Assembly: GCF_031581025.1 (NCBI RefSeq)
Contig: NZ_JAVLCA010000033.1
Length of the DNA: 29,531 nt
Strand: one strand, 5' to 3'
DNA from: Salibaculum sp031581025
Lineage (GTDB): Bacteria > Pseudomonadota > Alphaproteobacteria > Rhodobacterales > Rhodobacteraceae
Program-made: the position numbers and the translations under genes
Part shown: positions 22,857-29,531 of the stretch, one piece after another
Layout of the letters: each line of letters opens with the position of its first letter
Position numbering within the stretch: the stretch's first letter is position 1
The notes under the pieces: generated by a model
The model's input: the letters and a program-made list of their open reading frames with translations, nothing else
The model's database searches: none
What the model was told of the DNA's origin: nothing

Positions 22857-23495
22857 ATGACCGATCTGACCACACTCACCGGGATGCTGGCCCGCGGGGG
22901 CCCGGCCCTCTGGCTCATTGCCGGGCTGTCGGTGCTGACGCTCGCGCTGGTGCTGTGGAAGATCTGGCGGCTGTCATTGGCCGGCGCCTGGGGCGGTCGC
23001 CGGGCCGAGGCCGTGGTGGCACGGCTCTGCGCGGGCAAGGACAGCGCCCTGCCCGAGCGTCCGCGCACGGTGCGGCTGCGCTTTGTCACCGACAGCTGGC
23101 AGGTGCTGCACGGCGACGCCCTGGGCGCAGAGGCCGCACGCGAAGAGATCACCCGGCTGGCGCAACGCACCTTATCGGACCTGCGCGGAGGCCTGCGCCC
23201 GCTGGAACTGATCGCCACCATCGCACCGCTGATCGGCCTGCTAGGCACCGTTCTGGGCATGATCGAGGCCTTCCAGGCCCTGCAGGACAGCGGCGCGCAG
23301 GCCGATGCGGGCGTGCTCGCGGGCGGGATATGGGAAGCTCTTCTGACCACCGCCGCCGGCATGGCCGTGGCGATCCCGGCCACCATCGCCCAGTCCTGGT
23401 TCGAGAGCGTGGCCGAGCGCGTGCGCCTCGACATGGAGGATCATGCGACCCGCCTGGTCATCCATGCCCAGGCGCGCCGGGGGGCCGTGGCCTGA
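22857..23495 (+). CDS. exbB: ExbB, proton-channel subunit of the Ton motor
   Basis: This 212-residue MotA/TolQ/ExbB protein has an N-terminal membrane segment (about 16-38), a cytoplasmic part and two further membrane segments. The channel residues expected from Escherichia coli ExbB are found: T131 in LLGTVLG, E160 and T165 in IWEALLTTAAG. With ExbD and TonB it uses the proton gradient to drive outer-membrane B12 uptake. It follows the ATPase gene by 21 bases and overlaps the first exbD by one base. Confidence 0.92.
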   Translation: MTDLTTLTGMLARGGPALWLIAGLSVLTLALVLWKIWRLSLAGAWGGRRAEAVVARLCAGKDSALPERPRTVRLRFVTDSWQVLHGDALGAEAAREEITRLAQRTLSDLRGGLRPLELIATIAPLIGLLGTVLGMIEAFQALQDSGAQADAGVLAGGIWEALLTTAAGMAVAIPATIAQSWFESVAERVRLDMEDHATRLVIHAQARRGAVA

Positions 23496-23878
23496 TGTTC
23501 TCCTTCGCCCCCGAAAGGGCGCCGCGCCGGCCCAGCCTGACCCCGATGATCGACGTGGTCTTCCTGTTGCTGATCTTCTTCATGCTGACCGCACAGTTCA
23601 CCCGCGACCACAGCCTGTCGCTGACCCCGGGCGGCGCCGGGTCAGAGGCCTACACCGGCCCGCCGCGTCTGGTGCGGATCGCGCCCGAGGGTCTTCGCCT
23701 GAACGGGCAGAGGATCGCTCTGGAGGCGCTGCCCGAGGCACTTGCAGGGCTGACCGAGGCCCCCTCGGACATGATCGTCCTGCACCCGGCCGAGGGGGCC
23801 GACCTGCAACGCCTGGTGCAGGTGATGACCGCGCTCGAGGCCGCCGGTTTCACCCGGCTGGCCCTGACGGAGGACTAG
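23495..23878 (+). CDS. exbD: ExbD (first copy), with conserved membrane aspartate
   Basis: The 127-residue protein has one N-terminal membrane helix and a periplasmic domain. D20, in TPMIDVVFLLLIFFM, is the aspartate that carries protons in ExbD, TolR and MotB relatives. The ATG shares its first base with the exbB stop (TGATG). The periplasmic part ends in the FTRLALTED segment. It should form the dimer core of the Ton motor, alone or with the next gene's product. Confidence 0.92.
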   Translation: MFSFAPERAPRRPSLTPMIDVVFLLLIFFMLTAQFTRDHSLSLTPGGAGSEAYTGPPRLVRIAPEGLRLNGQRIALEALPEALAGLTEAPSDMIVLHPAEGADLQRLVQVMTALEAAGFTRLALTED

Positions 23879-23881
23879 GCC

Positions 23882-24253
23882 ATGCGCTTTGCAGCCCCGT
23901 CCCGCCGCCCCCGCTCCGAGGCCATCGTGCCGATGATCAACGTGGTCTTCCTGCTGCTGATCTTCTTCATGATGACCTCGCGCATCGCCCCGCCCCCGCC
24001 GGTCGAGGTCGCGCCCCCCGAGGCCTCGCCCGAGAAACTGGCCGAGGGCGAGGCGGTCTTGTGGATCACCGGCGATGGCACCCCGGCCTTCGGCGACCTG
24101 CGCGGTGCGGCGGTCTGGCCCGCGCTGACCGCCCTGCCCGCCGAGGTGCCGCTGACCGTCATCGCCGATGCCGCCCTGTCCGCGACCCGTCTGGCGGCGA
24201 TCCTGTCGCGTCTCGGTCCCAACCGGGCGGTCGAATTGGTGGTGCGCGGATGA
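23882..24253 (+). CDS. ExbD paralogue lacking the membrane aspartate
   Basis: This 123-residue paralogue begins three bases after exbD. Its membrane helix reads VPMINVVFLLLIFFM, so N20 (codon AAC at 23939-23941) stands exactly where the first copy has D20. The periplasmic domain is complete and divergent, with a run of prolines after the helix. The helix is otherwise nearly identical to that of the first copy, so the change looks specific and not like decay. It may be a structural partner in an ExbD heterodimer, or a regulator of the motor. It overlaps tonB (ATGA). Confidence 0.88.
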   Translation: MRFAAPSRRPRSEAIVPMINVVFLLLIFFMMTSRIAPPPPVEVAPPEASPEKLAEGEAVLWITGDGTPAFGDLRGAAVWPALTALPAEVPLTVIADAALSATRLAAILSRLGPNRAVELVVRG

Positions 24254-25185
24254 TGCGGCTGGATTTCCTTCTGTTTCTGGGGCTGGCGACAGCGGCGCAT
24301 CTGGCCGTTTTGCCCGCGCCCGATCCGTCGGGGCGCGCCGGCGGCGGCGCCGAGGGCAAGGACAGCGTCACCCTCGCCGCCAGCGCCCCGACGGCGCTGG
24401 TGGACCAGTGGCAGACCCGTCCCGACCAGGCCGAGGCCCCGGACATGGCCTCCCCCGCCACGGGCCAGCCCCCCGCGCGCCCCACCGCTGAAACCGCGGC
24501 CAAGCCGACGCCCCGGCCGGCGCAACCCGAGGGCGCGGCCGAAACGCCGGCGCTGCCACGGGTGCCACAGCCCGCCCCGACACCCACACGGCCAGAGTCC
24601 TCCGCCCCCGGCCTGCCGCTGCCCGAGGTCGACGCGCGCCCCGCGGCCCCGGCAGAACCCGAACACCGGGCCGATGCGACACGCCCTTCGGCCCTGGCTC
24701 AGCCCGATCCGCCCGCCAGGCCCCAGGTCGACAGCGCCGCACCGCCCCCGCCCGCCGACAGCGATCTGGCGCCCGAACGGGCCCCGCGTCCCGCCGCGCG
24801 GCCCCGTCCCGCGCAACCGGCGCAGGTCGCAACCGGCACCAAAACCGGCGAAACGACCGGCGCCACTGCGCCGCAGGTCAGCCAGGGCCCGGACGCGGCG
24901 ACAACCCGTCGCCTGATGGCGCAATGGGGCAGCGGCGTGCACCGCGCCATCGAACGGCGCAAGGCCTATCCGCGCGGCACGCGCGCCAGCGGCACCGCCC
25001 GCATCCGGCTGATCCTGAGCGGCGACGGACAGCTCCGGGCGCTGGGCGTGGCCAGCAGTTCGGGCGACGCGAGGCTCGATCGGGCAGCCCGGGCGGCGGT
25101 CCGCGCCGCCCGCTACCCGGCCGCGCCCGAGGCCCTCGGCACCGGGCCGCACAGCTTTACCGTACCCCTGTCCTTCGAACCCTGA
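24250..25185 (+). CDS. tonB: TonB energy-transducing protein
   Basis: The 311-residue protein has an N-terminal membrane anchor (about 4-22), a long Pro/Ala/Glu-rich spacer to about residue 215, and a C-terminal TonB domain with the usual YP, GTARIRLILSGDGQL, SSGDARLDRAA and FTVPLSF elements. It spans the periplasm and pulls on the TonB box of the B12 receptor. The start overlaps the previous stop; a second ATG follows directly. The primary sequence is of the short-domain alphaproteobacterial type, so the family call rests on pattern and on its exbBD neighbours. Confidence 0.88.
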   Translation: MMRLDFLLFLGLATAAHLAVLPAPDPSGRAGGGAEGKDSVTLAASAPTALVDQWQTRPDQAEAPDMASPATGQPPARPTAETAAKPTPRPAQPEGAAETPALPRVPQPAPTPTRPESSAPGLPLPEVDARPAAPAEPEHRADATRPSALAQPDPPARPQVDSAAPPPPADSDLAPERAPRPAARPRPAQPAQVATGTKTGETTGATAPQVSQGPDAATTRRLMAQWGSGVHRAIERRKAYPRGTRASGTARIRLILSGDGQLRALGVASSSGDARLDRAARAAVRAARYPAAPEALGTGPHSFTVPLSFEP

Positions 25186-25266
25186 ACGCGAGGCCTTTCG
25201 CGGCCCCGACCCGCGCCCTATAGTGCCGTCAAACGGGCAGCGGACAGGGCAGCGGGCAAGCCGGGC

Positions 25267-26274
25267 ATGACAACCGGGGCAGACAACAGGACGGCAGACT
25301 TCGACATCGTGCTGGTGGGCCAACGCGGCCGCCTGCAATACGAGGCGCTGCTGCTGGTCGCCTCGCTGAGGGCCATGGCGCCGGACTTTTCCGGCACCGT
25401 CTACGTCGCCGAACCGCAGCCCGGCCCGCTCTGGCCCGACGATCCGACCATGAGCGGCGAGATCCGCGCCGCGCTGACAGCACAGGGCGCAACGATCCTG
25501 CCCTTCGAGGCCACCGCGTTTGGCCAGACCTACCCCCATGGCAACAAGATCGAGGCGTTATGCGCCATGCCAGCGGGCCGGCCCTTCCTGTTTCTCGACA
25601 GCGACACGCTGATCACCGACGACCTGTCGTGTCTGACGGCGGATTTCACCCGCCCCGCCGCCTCGATGCGCCGCACGGGGACCTGGCCAGAGGAAGAGCT
25701 CTACTGGCCCGGCTACACAGCGACCTGGAAATCGCTCTACGACAAGTTCGGCCTGGCGGGCTTCGAGGAGACGCTGGATACCAGCCAACTCGACGACTAC
25801 TGGGAACGCTACCTCTATTTCAACGCGGGCTGGGTGATCGGCCCGGACGCCCCGGCCTTCGGCACCCGCTGGCGCGACTGGGCAGTGGATATCCGCGACG
25901 CCCCGCCCGAGGAACTGGTGCTGCAATCGCTCTACCCCTGGCTCGACCAGGTGGCCCTGCCGCTTGTCGTCCACAGCCTCGGCGGCGGCCGCCCCGGTCC
26001 GGACCTGGACGGCCTCAATGGCGATCTGACCTGCCATTACCGGCTGCTGCCGCTGCTCTATGCCCGTGAAAGCGACCATGTCGTGCAGGTGCTCGAAGAG
26101 GTCAGCGCGCCCAACAAGATCAAGAAACTGCTCAAGCAACACGAACCCTTCAAACGCATGATCTACCAGGGCCGCGGCCAGAAGGTGCGGGCGCTCTTCG
26201 ACCAGGACAACCTGCCAAGGCCCGAACGCAAACTGCGCAACCGCATCAAGCGCGAGGGCTTCTGGATGCGCTGA
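25267..26274 (+). CDS. Glycosyltransferase-like (GT-A fold) protein
   Basis: This 335-residue protein has no signal peptide. It shows a GT-A pattern: an N-terminal DIVLVGQRGR strand, HGNKIEAL, then FLDSDTLI with a DxD metal motif at 111-113, and a FNAGWVIG segment. Such proteins transfer a sugar from a nucleotide donor; neither donor nor acceptor can be told. A weak promoter (TTTCGC, 17 bases, TATAGT near 25215) may lie in the 81-base gap after tonB, so it is probably a separate unit. The basic, helical C-terminus (KIKKLLKQHEPFKRM) could bind membrane or lipid. Confidence 0.7.
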   Translation: MTTGADNRTADFDIVLVGQRGRLQYEALLLVASLRAMAPDFSGTVYVAEPQPGPLWPDDPTMSGEIRAALTAQGATILPFEATAFGQTYPHGNKIEALCAMPAGRPFLFLDSDTLITDDLSCLTADFTRPAASMRRTGTWPEEELYWPGYTATWKSLYDKFGLAGFEETLDTSQLDDYWERYLYFNAGWVIGPDAPAFGTRWRDWAVDIRDAPPEELVLQSLYPWLDQVALPLVVHSLGGGRPGPDLDGLNGDLTCHYRLLPLLYARESDHVVQVLEEVSAPNKIKKLLKQHEPFKRMIYQGRGQKVRALFDQDNLPRPERKLRNRIKREGFWMR

Positions 26275-26280
26275 CCCCAA

Positions 26281-26540
26281 CCGGCCAGGGGGGCCAGCCC
26301 CCCGCCGCGCGTACCGCGCGCCTCCCCCCGCGGTATTTCTGGACCCAAAGAAGCCTTAAGGGTGTATTAACCTTAATGCGCGATGGCGGAGGGGCGGTAC
26401 AGGCTGCGGAGCCGATGGCCGCACCCGAAGAAGCCCCTCGCCCATGGCGCCTGGCGACCCTCTGGGCGGGGGGCACCCGTTTCTTTGGGTTCGAAATACC
26501 GCGGGGGAGTCGAGCTTGCTCGACGGGGGCAGCGCCCCCA
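26281..26540. repeat. Nested palindromic intergenic element
   Basis: Arms 26325-26352 and 26481-26507 are inverted complements matching in blocks of 15 and 10 bases around a short mismatch. Inside lies a second imperfect pair (GATGGCGGAGGGGC near 26382, GCCCCTCGCCCATGGC near 26433). Outside follow two perfect hairpins: GTCGAGC/GCTCGAC (26509-26524) and GGGGGC/GCCCCC (26525-26539). Similar CCGCGG-TATTT-CCCAAAGAAG intergenic repeats recur in Rhodobacteraceae, as far as I remember. The rest of the gap, 26541-26763, holds no gene. Confidence 0.65.
26356..26370. promoter_or_regulatory. Perfect TTAA-N7-TTAA (CtrA-type) sequence
   Basis: TTAAGGGTGTATTAA matches the full CtrA consensus of alphaproteobacteria and is followed by CCTTAA. 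It lies in the loop of the palindromic element, about 390 bases before the next start codon, so a role in promoter control is uncertain. Confidence 0.35.
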
Positions 26541-26763
26541 ACCCCGGACAGTCCAGGATCACCGGACCGGGTATCGCGTCAGGCTTCCAGCCATCAGAAT
26601 GAAAGCGCGCGGAAGCGCTCCGTTTGGCAACCGTCCGCTTGGAACGACCCGTGCGATACGGCCCGCCGTGCAGGACGCACGTTCTTCTCGACGCAGCCCA
26701 CATTGAGCCATCCGGAAAACCGGCCTAGGATCGCGCGAGCAATCTCAACGGAGGACAGGACAG

Positions 26764-28056
26764 ATGAGCGACGATCCCACCTATGGCTTCGACACCCTTC
26801 AGGTGCATGCGGGCGCCCGGCCCGATCCGGCCACGGGCGCGCGGCAGGTCCCGATCTACCAGACCACCGCCTATGTTTTCCGCGATGCCGATCACGCCGC
26901 GGCCTTGTTCAACCTGCAGGAGGTCGGCTATATCTACTCGCGCCTGACCAACCCCACCGTGGCCGCGTTGCAGGAACGCATGGCCGCGCTTGAGGGCGGC
27001 GCCGGGGCGGTCTGCTGCTCTTCGGGTCACGCAGCGCAGATCCTCGCGCTCTTTCCGCTGATGGGGCCCGGCAAGAACGTGGTGGCCTCGACCCGGCTTT
27101 ACGGCGGGACGGTCACGCAGTTCAGTCAGACCATCAAGCGGTTCGGCTGGAGCGCAAAGTTTGTCGATTTCGACGATGAAGAGGCGGTAAAGGCGGCCAT
27201 CGACGACGACACCCGTGCCATTTTCGGCGAGGCCATCGCCAACCCGGGCGGCTATATCATGGACGTGCGCGCCATTGCCGATATCGCGGACGATGCCGGG
27301 CTGCCGCTGATCATCGACAACACCAGCGCGACGCCCTATCTGTGCCGCCCGATCGAGCATGGCGCCACGCTGGTCGTTCATTCCACTACCAAGTTCCTGA
27401 CCGGCAACGGCACCGTCACCGGCGGGGCCATCGTCGATTCCGGCACCTTCGACTGGACGGCCTCCGACAAGTTCCCCTCGCTCAGCGCGCCGGAACCGGC
27501 CTATCACGGCCTCAAGTTCGCCGAAACCTTCGGGCCCCTGGCCTTCACCTTCCACGGTATCGCCGTGGGGCTGCGCGATCTGGGCATGACCATGAACCCC
27601 CAGGCGGCGCATTACACGCTGATGGGGATCGAGACACTCTCGCTGCGCATGGATCGCCATGTCGCCAACGCCAGGAAGATCGCGGCCTGGCTGGAACAGG
27701 ACGACCGGATCGAGGCGGTGACCTTCGCGGGACTGCCCAGCTCGCCTTATCACCACCGGGTCGCCAAGGTCTGCCCCAAGGGGGCGGGCGCGCTGTTCAC
27801 CGTGGCGGTCAAGGGCGGCTACGAGGCCTGCGTCAAGCTGGTCGACTCGGTCGAGATTTTCAGCCACGTGGCCAACCTCGGCGACACGCGCTCGCTGATC
27901 ATCCACTCGGCCTCGACCACCCATCGGCAGTTGACCCCCGAACAGCAAGAGGCCGCGGGGGCGGGCCCGAACGTGGTGCGCTTTTCCATCGGGATCGAGG
28001 ATGCCGACGACCTGATCGCCGACCTGGACCAGGCGCTGGACACGGCGACGGGGTAA
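26764..28056 (+). CDS. metY: O-acetylhomoserine sulfhydrylase
   Basis: The 430-residue PLP enzyme makes homocysteine from O-acetylhomoserine and sulfide, the sulfide route to methionine. Family marks include FDTLQVHAG at the N-terminus, YSRLTNPTV, SSGHAAQ, the DNTSATPYLCRP segment and the cofactor lysine K210 in HSTTKFLTG. Its length (about 430) favours the MetY group over the shorter cystathionine enzymes. GGAGGACAGGACAG leads to the ATG. It stands alone, but its use of sulfide links it loosely to the sulfur theme of the window. Confidence 0.92.
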   Translation: MSDDPTYGFDTLQVHAGARPDPATGARQVPIYQTTAYVFRDADHAAALFNLQEVGYIYSRLTNPTVAALQERMAALEGGAGAVCCSSGHAAQILALFPLMGPGKNVVASTRLYGGTVTQFSQTIKRFGWSAKFVDFDDEEAVKAAIDDDTRAIFGEAIANPGGYIMDVRAIADIADDAGLPLIIDNTSATPYLCRPIEHGATLVVHSTTKFLTGNGTVTGGAIVDSGTFDWTASDKFPSLSAPEPAYHGLKFAETFGPLAFTFHGIAVGLRDLGMTMNPQAAHYTLMGIETLSLRMDRHVANARKIAAWLEQDDRIEAVTFAGLPSSPYHHRVAKVCPKGAGALFTVAVKGGYEACVKLVDSVEIFSHVANLGDTRSLIIHSASTTHRQLTPEQQEAAGAGPNVVRFSIGIEDADDLIADLDQALDTATG

Positions 28057-28065
28057 TACGGCGTT

Positions 28066-28091
28066 GCCCCCGCGCGGCGTGCTGCGGGGGC
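28066..28091. terminator. Hairpin between convergent metY and Hint gene
   Basis: GCCCCCGC (28066-28073) and GCGGGGGC (28084-28091) form a perfect eight-pair stem with a ten-base loop nine bases after the metY stop. No U-run follows on the plus strand. The remaining bases to 28225 show nothing further. Confidence 0.5.
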
Positions 28092-28225
28092 GAGGTTCCT
28101 GGGTCGGCAAAGGAAACGCGCAGGCGATCAGGGGCGCACCGCACCAAGGGGGGCCGCCATGCGTCGGGGGCAACGAAACCGTCGCACCCGACGCGCGTTG
28201 CGATCGCCCCAGGGCGCGGCGGCCT

Positions 28226-29521
28226 TTACAGGCTTGCGGTGGTCATGTCCTGCGCCGCACCGCCTTGGCCCGCTGTCTGCAGGACGCTGGCGGTCAGACT
28301 GGTGTTCGCCTTGCGATGCGCGGCAATCCGGCGCCTGGCGACTCCGACTTTCAGGCAGTCACGGGCGGGCGGGCCGTTCAAGGCCGCGCCGGGCACGGGC
28401 GCAGGTCCGAACAGATCGGTGACCGCGCGGCGTTCGGCGGCGGCCAGGGTGGTCAAGGCCATCGGCCCGAGCAGCAGCGATTCCGACTGGCAGCCGTTGG
28501 CGATCACGACTTCGTGCCGGTCGCAGGCGAAATGCACCCAGGTGATATCCTGCTTGCCCTTCATGTGCCGGATACCCGGGGCACCCGTCAGGGATTTCGC
28601 GGGGGCCAGGGCCTCGCTGTCGAACACCGCATCGAATTGGCCGGCCCCGCCGACGAGAATGCGGTGCTGGGCCGACACGATCAGATCTTCCGACGGCAGG
28701 CCCGGGCCCAGCGCCCCGGCCTTGATCTGCACCGGCTTGGCGTCGACCGCGGCCTCTTCCAGAGGCTGCCGATCACTGCGGACCCAGCGGATCGGCTGCA
28801 AGCCGTTGTCCAAGATCTCGACCAGGTCGCCGACGGCCAGATCCTCGACCGGCACCGCGCCACGGTCGGTCTTGATCCGCGTGCCGCGGGCAAAACAGAT
28901 GGCCGAATCAACGGTGAACAGCCCGTCGCCTTCGTCGTCGGTCGTGTCGCCGCTGGAGTCGATGAGGCGGGTGTTGCTCCCCGTGTTCCAGCCCGCCGCG
29001 CTGCTGAACATCAGGTTTTGGCCACTCAGTTGGGAAAAGTCACCACTGCCGCCGGTCGGTGCGTCATTACCATCGGAGTCCACAAGGCTTATCGCCCCAT
29101 TGGATTCGACATGCGTGTCGCCATGCTCCGGTGTAAAGCTTCCGAGCGGGTCTGATGTGTCCTGCTCGCGGAAATCGATGGGCGAACCGTCCTTGAGCGT
29201 ATACTCGGTCCCATCGTTCATGACGACCTTCAGCGAGGTGAAGGTCGTGTTGGCATCGCCCTGTGTCTTTTCGAGGAAGTTCGTCTCGCCGGTGTCCGGT
29301 GTACCCGAGGGCAAAGGCTCGCTGCCCCCCGTCAGCGTCTCGTCGTTGGCATCGTTGACGACCAGTTCACTGTCATCGACCGTGGCTTCGATATAAGCGA
29401 CGCCATCGTTGATCCCGACATCGGCAAACGTCTTTGTGATATCGATCACGGCTTCGTTGCCGTTCTGGTTTACGTTATTCGTACTGCCGACCTGATCAGG
29501 GTCGAATCTCAAAACCGCCAT
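28226..29521 (-). CDS. Hint-domain (hedgehog/intein-type) protein
   Basis: The 431-residue protein starts with about 200 acidic, Asp/Gly/Thr/Ser-rich residues. A Hint domain then begins at C209 (ICFARGTRIKT), with the VPVEDLAVGDLVEILDNG strand pair and a VSAQHRILV block resembling the intein B block. The segment DRHEVVIANGCQSESLLLGP is typical of the Hint proteins abundant in Rhodobacterales. There is no C-terminal His-Asn splice site, so protein splicing is not expected; self-cleavage or a structural role is possible. No Sec signal is seen, so export by a type I route is a guess. The ATG lies ten bases from the window edge. Confidence 0.85.
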   Translation of the reverse strand: MAVLRFDPDQVGSTNNVNQNGNEAVIDITKTFADVGINDGVAYIEATVDDSELVVNDANDETLTGGSEPLPSGTPDTGETNFLEKTQGDANTTFTSLKVVMNDGTEYTLKDGSPIDFREQDTSDPLGSFTPEHGDTHVESNGAISLVDSDGNDAPTGGSGDFSQLSGQNLMFSSAAGWNTGSNTRLIDSSGDTTDDEGDGLFTVDSAICFARGTRIKTDRGAVPVEDLAVGDLVEILDNGLQPIRWVRSDRQPLEEAAVDAKPVQIKAGALGPGLPSEDLIVSAQHRILVGGAGQFDAVFDSEALAPAKSLTGAPGIRHMKGKQDITWVHFACDRHEVVIANGCQSESLLLGPMALTTLAAAERRAVTDLFGPAPVPGAALNGPPARDCLKVGVARRRIAAHRKANTSLTASVLQTAGQGGAAQDMTTASL

Positions 29522-29531
29522 TGGCCTGTCT

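Noticed and set aside
26680..26763. SAM-type riboswitch ahead of metY (a CATTGAGCCATCCGG segment looks suggestive)
   Set aside because: The conserved SAM-II or SAM/SAH core and pseudoknot pairing cannot be made out; a covariance-model search would be needed to revive it.
28226..29521. Active intein or inteinated host gene
   Set aside because: The domain lacks the C-terminal His-Asn plus Cys/Ser/Thr junction and there is no recognisable host protein on either side.

Overview
The window looks like a chromosomal segment of a high-GC alphaproteobacterium of the Rhodobacteraceae/Roseobacteraceae type. The evidence is a Paracoccus/Roseobacter-style sox thiosulfate-oxidation cluster, a C4-pathway 5-aminolevulinate synthase, an ATTC-N8-GAAT type operator system served by a two-cysteine ArsR regulator, and a Hint-domain protein of the kind common in this group. 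A 100-N scaffold gap at 5442-5541 shows it is a draft assembly.

Region 1 (about 1-15460) is the sox locus. On the minus strand, read from right to left, lie soxV, soxW, soxX, soxY, soxZ, soxA, soxB, soxC, soxD, soxE and soxF, followed by a DUF302 gene and hemA. On the plus strand soxS, soxR and a YeeE/YedE (SoxT-type) permease diverge from soxV, and a soxH-like metallohydrolase converges on hemA. SoxXA, SoxYZ, SoxB and SoxCD form the periplasmic thiosulfate-oxidising system. SoxE and SoxF are a dihaem cytochrome and a flavocytochrome-type sulfide dehydrogenase. SoxV, SoxW and SoxS carry reductant to the periplasm, and SoxR is the likely repressor. Candidate SoxR sites occur in front of soxX, between soxS and soxV, in front of soxB (just after an intrinsic terminator behind soxA) and, more weakly, in front of soxH. 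A near-perfect FNR-type box inside a 13-bp hairpin precedes DUF302-hemA and is placed exactly as for a class II FNR promoter.

Region 2 (about 15460-16740) is a scar of rearrangement. An EamA transporter gene stops after about 105 codons at a junction with a minus-strand accessory fragment. A 118-codon unknown gene and a palindrome-rich stretch follow.

Region 3 (16738-26274) holds a glycerate 2-kinase gene, then a cobalamin riboswitch followed by a tightly overlapping run: btuB-type receptor, binding protein, permease, ATPase, exbB, two exbD genes and tonB. This is a B12 uptake operon that carries its own energy-transducing Ton motor. The second ExbD has asparagine where the first has the conserved membrane aspartate. 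A glycosyltransferase-like gene follows.

Region 4 (26275-29531) has a palindromic intergenic element with a perfect TTAA-N7-TTAA sequence, an O-acetylhomoserine sulfhydrylase gene (assimilating sulfide) and a convergent Hint-domain gene at the window edge.

I do not see a wholly new system. The observations most worth following are the asymmetric ExbD pair, the FNR-type control point joining haem synthesis to the sox cluster, the predicted internal SoxR promoter at soxB, and the repeat-tethered, N-terminally extended SoxD.
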